Position numbers and translations under genes: made by a program
Source: a virus
Strand: one strand, 5' to 3'
Virus record (IMG/VR): IMGVR_UViG_3300042568_000701
Coordinates: 1 to 36,924 of that record
DNA length: 36,924 bases
Part shown: positions 33,488-36,924 of the stretch, piece after piece
Numbering within the stretch: the stretch's first letter is position 1
How the letters are laid out: each line of letters begins with the position of its first letter
The notes under the pieces: model-generated
What the model saw: the letters and a program-made list of their open reading frames with translations, nothing else
Told to the model about the DNA's origin: nothing
The model's database searches: none

Positions 33488-34334
33488 GATTGCAGAAGAA
33501 ATTCGAGAGATTTTACAGAAAAGGAGAGATGAGTTAGATTTAACCTTTGTGGAGGACACTCACACATATTATATGAAGGATTTAGATGGTAATATCAAAG
33601 ATGATTACCCTTCGGTGAGTAAGGTTATGAAATATTTTTACGAGGAGTTTGATAGTGAAGGTATCTCTTTAAGAAAGGCTAAGGGTGACCTTGAAGTCCA
33701 ACAACAATTACTTGATGAGTGGAAAGCTGCTGGTGATTATTCTACAAACATGGGTAGTAGAGTACACTATTTGTTAGAGAAGAAACTTATAGAAATGTTT
33801 GGTAATTACAAGGAAGTGCGACAACCAATTTTTGATTGTGACTTTACACAGATACTTAAAGGTGATTCAATGGTCTCGGCTGGAAGTGATTATTTAAACC
33901 TTATGATTGAAAGAGGTGCGGTGTTATTAGATACTGAGATTGTGTTAGGTGACCCTGAATTAGGTTATACAGGACAACCTGATAAGGTGTGGTTAATCTT
34001 TAATAAAGAAATGACCGAGTTTGGTTTGATAATTACCGATTGGAAATCCAATAAACCTAAAAACTTTGAACAGACTCATTTTACGACAAAAATGAAATAC
34101 CCATTTCAAAAACACCCAAACAATGCTTTAGGTCACTATTTCACACAATTACCATTCTATGGTAAATTGTTACTTAAAATGTTGAAGGGTACTAAATATG
34201 AAAATATTAAACTATACGGATGTATTGTTGTTTTAGTAAAAGAGATTGGTGAGTATGAGGAATTTAGAGTACCTAAAGAAGTAATTACAACTATTCTTGA
34301 TATGGATATGAAAAAATATTTGACTAAAAAATAA
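33474..34334 (+). CDS. PD-(D/E)XK nuclease (RecB/Cas4-like)
   Basis: 286 aa. The motifs appear in the family's order: a helical GSRVHYLLE near residues 99-107 (GxxxH-type motif of RecB-like nucleases), a Glu in LLDTEIVLGDPELGYTGQPD with catalytic Asp170 in TGQPDKVWLI, and Asp189-Trp-Lys191 in LIITDWKSNK, forming the D...(D/E)xK core. An N-terminal part (HTYYMKDLDGNIKDDYPSVS) suggests the 'PSVS/PSVT' start common to this phage nuclease group. It probably acts as exonuclease or single-strand nuclease in replication/recombination, alongside the primase. Start ATG overlaps the preceding gene by 14 nt, in an AAAAAAATAAAAAA leader. Confidence 0.8.
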   Translation: MELNKIAEEIREILQKRRDELDLTFVEDTHTYYMKDLDGNIKDDYPSVSKVMKYFYEEFDSEGISLRKAKGDLEVQQQLLDEWKAAGDYSTNMGSRVHYLLEKKLIEMFGNYKEVRQPIFDCDFTQILKGDSMVSAGSDYLNLMIERGAVLLDTEIVLGDPELGYTGQPDKVWLIFNKEMTEFGLIITDWKSNKPKNFEQTHFTTKMKYPFQKHPNNALGHYFTQLPFYGKLLLKMLKGTKYENIKLYGCIVVLVKEIGEYEEFRVPKEVITTILDMDMKKYLTKK

Positions 34335-34353
34335 AAAATAACTATATTTTATT

Positions 34354-34446
34354 ATGAAAAATAATATAACATTGGTATGGGTACATACCACAACTTTGGA
34401 TTATTTTATTCCAAATGGATTAACAATAAATTATATAATTAAATAA
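34354..34446 (+). CDS. Possible 30-aa ORF in the leader of the zinc-ribbon gene
   Basis: ATG at 34354 with an A/T leader, stop at 34444-34446, one nt before the next ATG at 34448. The peptide (MKNNITLVWVHTTTLDYFIP and ten more residues) has no known motif. The same DNA contains a 7-bp hairpin (34373-34390), so this may be a structured leader rather than a gene, or a leader peptide. Kept with low confidence because of the tight junction with the next gene. Confidence 0.3.
   Translation: MKNNITLVWVHTTTLDYFIPNGLTINYIIK
34373..34390 (+). promoter_or_regulatory. Hairpin TGGTATG-GGTA-CATACCA in an intergenic leader
   Basis: A perfect 7-bp stem (34373-34379 with 34384-34390) with a 4-nt loop, GC-richer than its surroundings, in the 113-nt stretch between the nuclease and zinc-ribbon genes. 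No T-run follows at the usual distance, so a terminator is unlikely. It could be an RNA processing or regulator-binding site. Confidence 0.4.
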
Positions 34447-34447
34447 A

Positions 34448-34684
34448 ATGGAAGATATTTTAAAACCAAAAATTGACCTTAAAAAACAACCAACTGTTGA
34501 ATGTGAAAAATGTTCCTCAAAATATTTTAAAGAAGTTGTTTTGATAAAAAAAGTTTCTAAACTAATGACTGGTAGTTTTGATGATACGTTAGTTCCATTC
34601 CCAACATACCGATGTGATGACTGTGGGCATGTTAATGCGGATTTTGTGTTATTTGACGAAGGTAATAATACTAATTTAGTTTAA
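34448..34684 (+). CDS. Small zinc-ribbon-like protein
   Basis: 78 aa with two CxxC pairs: VECEKCSSKYFKEV near the N-terminus and YRCDDCGHVN near residue 60, with the spacing of a zinc ribbon (about 35 residues between knuckles). Proteins of this size and pattern are common in large phages as possible transcription or translation accessory factors, but most are uncharacterised. It lies 1 nt after a 30-aa ORF and 1 nt before the next gene, in a series of small early-type genes. No more specific role can be supported. Confidence 0.65.
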   Translation: MEDILKPKIDLKKQPTVECEKCSSKYFKEVVLIKKVSKLMTGSFDDTLVPFPTYRCDDCGHVNADFVLFDEGNNTNLV

Positions 34685-34685
34685 G

Positions 34686-34907
34686 ATGGACTATAAAGAA
34701 TTTTACATTTGGTTAGATGGGTTTATGACAAATAGATGTTGGACAACAATTAAACAAATTGACATTCAAAACATTCAAGATAAAATGAAAGAAGTTAAGG
34801 ATGATTTACCTAAATTGGGCGGTAATAAGATATCTAATGAATTTATACCAAACGCGGTACCAAACAATCCTTTAAGGGATATGATTTGGGATATCCGCAA
34901 AAAATAG
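34686..34907 (+). CDS. Unknown 73-aa protein
   Basis: Begins MDYKEFYIWLDGFMTNRCWT, then a Gln/Ile/Lys-rich helix (IKQIDIQNIQDKMKEVKDDL) and a short basic C-terminus. The N-terminal phrase 'YKEFYIWLDGFM' has the look of short conserved phage proteins I have seen without assigned function. Starts 1 nt after the previous stop and ends shortly before the acetyltransferase gene. Soluble, no membrane segment. Function unknown. Confidence 0.6.
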   Translation: MDYKEFYIWLDGFMTNRCWTTIKQIDIQNIQDKMKEVKDDLPKLGGNKISNEFIPNAVPNNPLRDMIWDIRKK

Positions 34908-34917
34908 TAATGTGATT

Positions 34918-35250
34918 ATGATTGAAGATATTAAAGTTATACACCTTAAGAGTAATGCTCAACAACTTGAAACATGGATTGCCATGTTAAATGGTGAAAT
35001 TATAGGTCACATATATATGGAACGAGAAGAAAGTAATAAAATAAAATTTTTAGATGCTTGGGTACATGAGGAACATAGACTAAAAGGTGTTTTTAGAATG
35101 TTGTGGGACACTAGATGGGAATATGTTAAAACTCGTTATAGTGGGTATACAGTATATGCTTGGTGTAAACCAGGTTCACTACCATTATTAATTGAAAAAG
35201 GATTCACTGAAGGTGAGACATCAACTTATGTTGAAAAAATAATAGAATAA
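34918..35250 (+). CDS. GNAT-family N-acetyltransferase
   Basis: 110 aa from the ATG at 34918; the GTG at 34912 would add two residues. The fold cues are a strand pair LNGEIIGHIYMEREESN, then FLDAWVHEEHRLKGVFRMLW, which corresponds to the 'V-x-x-x-x-R-x-x-G-i-g-x-x-L' acetyl-CoA pyrophosphate-binding loop of GNAT enzymes, and the end GYTVYAWCKPGSLPLLIEKG followed by a Phe, matching the 'A..FYek.GF' segment. It transfers an acetyl group from acetyl-CoA to an unknown amine. It may modify a host protein, a phage protein or a small molecule. Loop residues are less canonical (RLKGVFRML rather than QxxGxG), so the enzyme may be divergent. Confidence 0.65.
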   Translation: MIEDIKVIHLKSNAQQLETWIAMLNGEIIGHIYMEREESNKIKFLDAWVHEEHRLKGVFRMLWDTRWEYVKTRYSGYTVYAWCKPGSLPLLIEKGFTEGETSTYVEKIIE

Positions 35251-35263
35251 ATAAATTAAAACT

Positions 35264-35599
35264 ATGAAAAACTTATTAACCATCATTGTTAGTACATCAA
35301 TTCTTATTGGAATATTTGCCGCCATTATCAATAATAGAGCGAATACCAAATTCAGTGGAGTAATAAAAGATAAAGAAAGAATAATTGATAGTCTTAAAAA
35401 AAACCCTCATGTAGACACTCTATGGTTATCATTACCTGAAGACTCCATCAAGGTTCAAATAGGAAAACAATTAAAAAAAATTCAATCTCAAAGGGATAGA
35501 AATAGGGCGTTAAAAGAATATATTATTTTCTTAGAAAATGATAACCAATTTTTAGGTAGTGTTCTTGCAGAGAAAGAATTAAAAGACGGTATGAAATAA
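35264..35599 (+). CDS. Small membrane-anchored protein with coiled-coil-like tail
   Basis: 111 aa. Residues 4-22 (LLTIIVSTSILIGIFAAII) form a single N-terminal signal-anchor helix, and the rest is polar, with a Lys/Glu/Gln-rich helix (IGKQLKKIQSQRDRNRALKE) followed by EYIIFLENDNQFLGSVLAEK. Topology fits an inner-membrane protein with a periplasmic coiled coil, as in phage i-spanins, but no holin/endolysin neighbour is seen, so spanin is only one possibility. The AAACT(ATG) leader has no Shine-Dalgarno. Not recognised as a family. Confidence 0.6.
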   Translation: MKNLLTIIVSTSILIGIFAAIINNRANTKFSGVIKDKERIIDSLKKNPHVDTLWLSLPEDSIKVQIGKQLKKIQSQRDRNRALKEYIIFLENDNQFLGSVLAEKELKDGMK

Positions 35600-35625
35600 T
35601 AAATAAATTACTAAAAATATAAAAA

Positions 35626-35883
35626 ATGAAAAAAAGAACACTTAACGAGTTAAGACAAGAAAAAGAATTTGGTTATAAGGCACCATTAACAAATACAGAA
35701 ATTAATGAGTTGTCAATAACTCAACAAATTAAAACCCAATTAGAAAACTCTAACATAAATGTTGTTATTACACCAGTTATGTATGACCCAGATGGGTTTA
35801 CACCTGTGTTAGGTGTGTTAGTAAAAAACGAGGATTCTAGTTATACTAGAAAATATACAATAACGGTTAAACCTAACAATTAA
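35626..35883 (+). CDS. Unknown 85-aa protein
   Basis: Begins MKKRTLNELRQEKEFGYKAP, with a basic N-terminus, then a helix (TNTEINELSITQQIKTQLEN) and a C-terminal beta part (VVITPVMYDPDGFTPVLGVL). No named motif. The 'NINVVITPVMYDPDG' part suggests a small alpha/beta fold. Spaced 26 nt after the membrane protein and 3 nt before the next gene, so it is probably in the same early transcript. Function unknown. Confidence 0.55.
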   Translation: MKKRTLNELRQEKEFGYKAPLTNTEINELSITQQIKTQLENSNINVVITPVMYDPDGFTPVLGVLVKNEDSSYTRKYTITVKPNN

Positions 35884-35886
35884 ATT

Positions 35887-36102
35887 ATGAAAAGATACCC
35901 CGCATTATTCATTAAATGGTTAGCTAATCGTTTTGGATATAAAATTGCAATGATTAAAATTGATGGTAATAATAAACAGGATAGAGGAGAAACTTTCATA
36001 CCTCACACAATAATTGAGGGTGATTTAGAGATATTGACATATTTGGATATCTCAGGATACATTTTTAAAAAAGAACCATTTAATAGAAGTAAAAATGATT
36101 GA
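35887..36102 (+). CDS. Unknown 71-aa protein
   Basis: Begins MKRYPALFIKWLANRFGYKI, a basic amphipathic N-terminus that could touch membrane or nucleic acid, then a mixed region ending YIFKKEPFNRSKND. No known motif. It starts 3 nt after the previous stop and its end overlaps the following tiny ORF by 8 nt in another frame. Function unknown. Confidence 0.55.
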   Translation: MKRYPALFIKWLANRFGYKIAMIKIDGNNKQDRGETFIPHTIIEGDLEILTYLDISGYIFKKEPFNRSKND

Positions 36103-36196
36103 TATGTTATATAGATTAAGATACAAATTATTAAAATATGTGTTGTGTAATCAACGTAACATTAATAAAACAACAAAGATTACCCTAAACGATTAA
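36095..36196 (+). CDS. Possible 33-aa basic peptide gene
   Basis: ATG at 36095 inside the end of the previous gene (8-nt overlap, ATGATTGA), TAA at 36194-36196. The product is strongly basic (MIDMLYRLRYKLLKYVLCNQ, then RNINKTTKITLND), with an amphipathic N-terminal helix. The overlap and the 12-nt distance to the cysteine synthase start suit a small coupled gene, but the length is within chance range for AT-rich DNA. Function unknown. Confidence 0.4.
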   Translation: MIDMLYRLRYKLLKYVLCNQRNINKTTKITLND

Positions 36197-36208
36197 ACTT
36201 AATTTAAA

Positions 36209-36924
36209 TTGGAAAATTATTTAGAGGTGGGTCAAACACCACTTATCCCTATTGATATTGATGGAGTTATTATTTGGGGTAAGGCAGAATTTATGAACCC
36301 ATCAGGTTCTGTTAAAGACAGACCAATCAAAAACATTTTAACACGAGCGGTAGAGAATGGTTTATTATCCAAAGGAGGTACCGTTGTTGAAGCAACTAGT
36401 GGAAACGCAGGTATTTCATTTGCAATGTATTGTGCTGAAATGGGGTTTAAATGTGTTATCGTAATGCCATCTAACATGAGTGAAGAACGTAAAAAAATGT
36501 TACGTCTTTATGGTGCGGAACTTATTGAAGTTGGACCTGGTGATTTTGATTCTGCAATTAAATTAAGAGATGAATTGGCAGAAAAAAATGGATGGTTTAA
36601 TGGAAATCAATTTGCATCGCCTTGGAATGTAGAGGCTCATAAAGAGGGAACAGGTGTTGAACTAATGTATCAGGCAATTAGTAATAAAATTAGACCATCA
36701 GCATTTGTATTAGGAACTGGCACTGGTGGAACACTAATGGGGGCGGGAGAAACACTTAAAAATTTTTATTATGATATGGAAATTGTTGCGGTTGAACCAT
36801 CAGAGTCACCAGTAATGAGTGGAGGAGAATCAGGATTACATGGGATTCAGGGAATTGGTGATGGTTCTAAGTTTATGGTTGATTTAGATTTTGTTGACCA
36901 CATTATTACAATATCAACAGAAGA
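36209..36924 (+). CDS. Cysteine synthase-like PLP enzyme, 3'-truncated by window
   Basis: Reads open from the in-frame stop at 36200 to the window end, 238 codons visible. I chose the TTG at 36209 because no ATG precedes the conserved start 'GQTPLI' and the resulting length matches the family (the first in-frame ATG at 36287 would remove the substrate-binding beginning). Motifs: GQTPLIPI, FMNPSGSVKDRPI with the PLP-binding Lys of 'SVKDR', VEATSGNAGISFAMYCAEMG (Thr/Ser/Gly/Asn substrate loop), and LGTGTGGTLMGAGE (PLP phosphate loop). Cysteine synthase makes L-cysteine from O-acetylserine and sulfide; related cystathionine beta-synthase-type or diaminopropionate-type members cannot be excluded. 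Lying after phage genes without a break, it looks like a phage-borne metabolic gene. Confidence 0.85.
   Translation, partial: MENYLEVGQTPLIPIDIDGVIIWGKAEFMNPSGSVKDRPIKNILTRAVENGLLSKGGTVVEATSGNAGISFAMYCAEMGFKCVIVMPSNMSEERKKMLRLYGAELIEVGPGDFDSAIKLRDELAEKNGWFNGNQFASPWNVEAHKEGTGVELMYQAISNKIRPSAFVLGTGTGGTLMGAGETLKNFYYDMEIVAVEPSESPVMSGGESGLHGIQGIGDGSKFMVDLDFVDHIITISTE

Noticed and set aside
36232-36477. Minus-strand ORF opposite the cysteine synthase
   Set aside because: The plus strand carries clear PLP-enzyme motifs over the same span; the minus frame is a shadow.
1-36924. tRNA genes
   Set aside because: I looked for tRNA-like GTTCGAATC-type T-arms and cloverleaf stems by eye and saw none. A computed search (tRNAscan-SE) would be needed to exclude them.

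Overview
The window looks like a stretch of a large, AT-rich, T4-like (contractile-tailed) bacteriophage genome. The phage call rests on a run of baseplate and tail-fibre genes next to phage-type nucleotide-metabolism and replication genes. A Bacteroidota (Flavobacteriia-like) host is inferred from three things: Shine-Dalgarno sequences are almost absent and starts sit in A/T-rich leaders; several fibre proteins carry repeats like those of SprB, the flavobacterial gliding adhesin; and the ribonucleotide reductase is of the eukaryote-like class Ia type. I know no close relative by name, and no search was possible.

Layout. (1) 1-3291: nrdB (5' end cut by the window) and nrdA, both subunits of a class Ia ribonucleotide reductase, closed by a hairpin terminator. 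(2) 3390-19081: a long co-directional baseplate block. It opens with a gp25-like and a gp6/J-like wedge protein. A 1826-aa structural protein with an unexpected cluster of membrane-like helices follows, then several unrecognised structural proteins, one of them with a PKD-like domain and one only 42 aa long, and finally a 1006-aa protein with a segment resembling the P2 gpI/T4 gp7 family. Many of these genes overlap or touch (ATGA, TAATG, 14-nt overlap), so they are probably translated together. (3) 19081-28172: an adhesin/fibre block with a SprB-like repeat fibre, a small convergent gene, a putative glycosyltransferase, a second SprB-like fibre, a collar-fibre-like protein and a RuvC-like nuclease, ended by a strong hairpin terminator. 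(4) 28256-32147: a minus-strand unit with a 1161-aa fibre dominated by about 1.3 kb of Thr-Pro repeats and a 71-aa gene. (5) 32233-36924: a divergent plus-strand block with a DnaG-like primase, a ParB-like protein with a membrane segment, a PD-(D/E)XK nuclease, a zinc-ribbon protein, a GNAT acetyltransferase, several very small unknown genes, and a cysteine synthase that runs off the window.

Working together: RNR and primase serve DNA replication. The PD-(D/E)XK and RuvC-like nucleases probably process replication or recombination intermediates. The baseplate block builds the injection machine, and the fibre block supplies diversifiable host-recognition proteins joined by Pro/Thr linkers. The glycosyltransferase among the fibres and the cysteine synthase may modify phage or host products.

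A recurrent AT-rich element, TATTTATA or TATATTTAT, lies just upstream of most transcription-unit-leading genes on both strands, twice inside or beside perfect 19-bp palindromes; it may be a phage-specific promoter. Functional names below are read from motifs and remembered family patterns, not from database hits.
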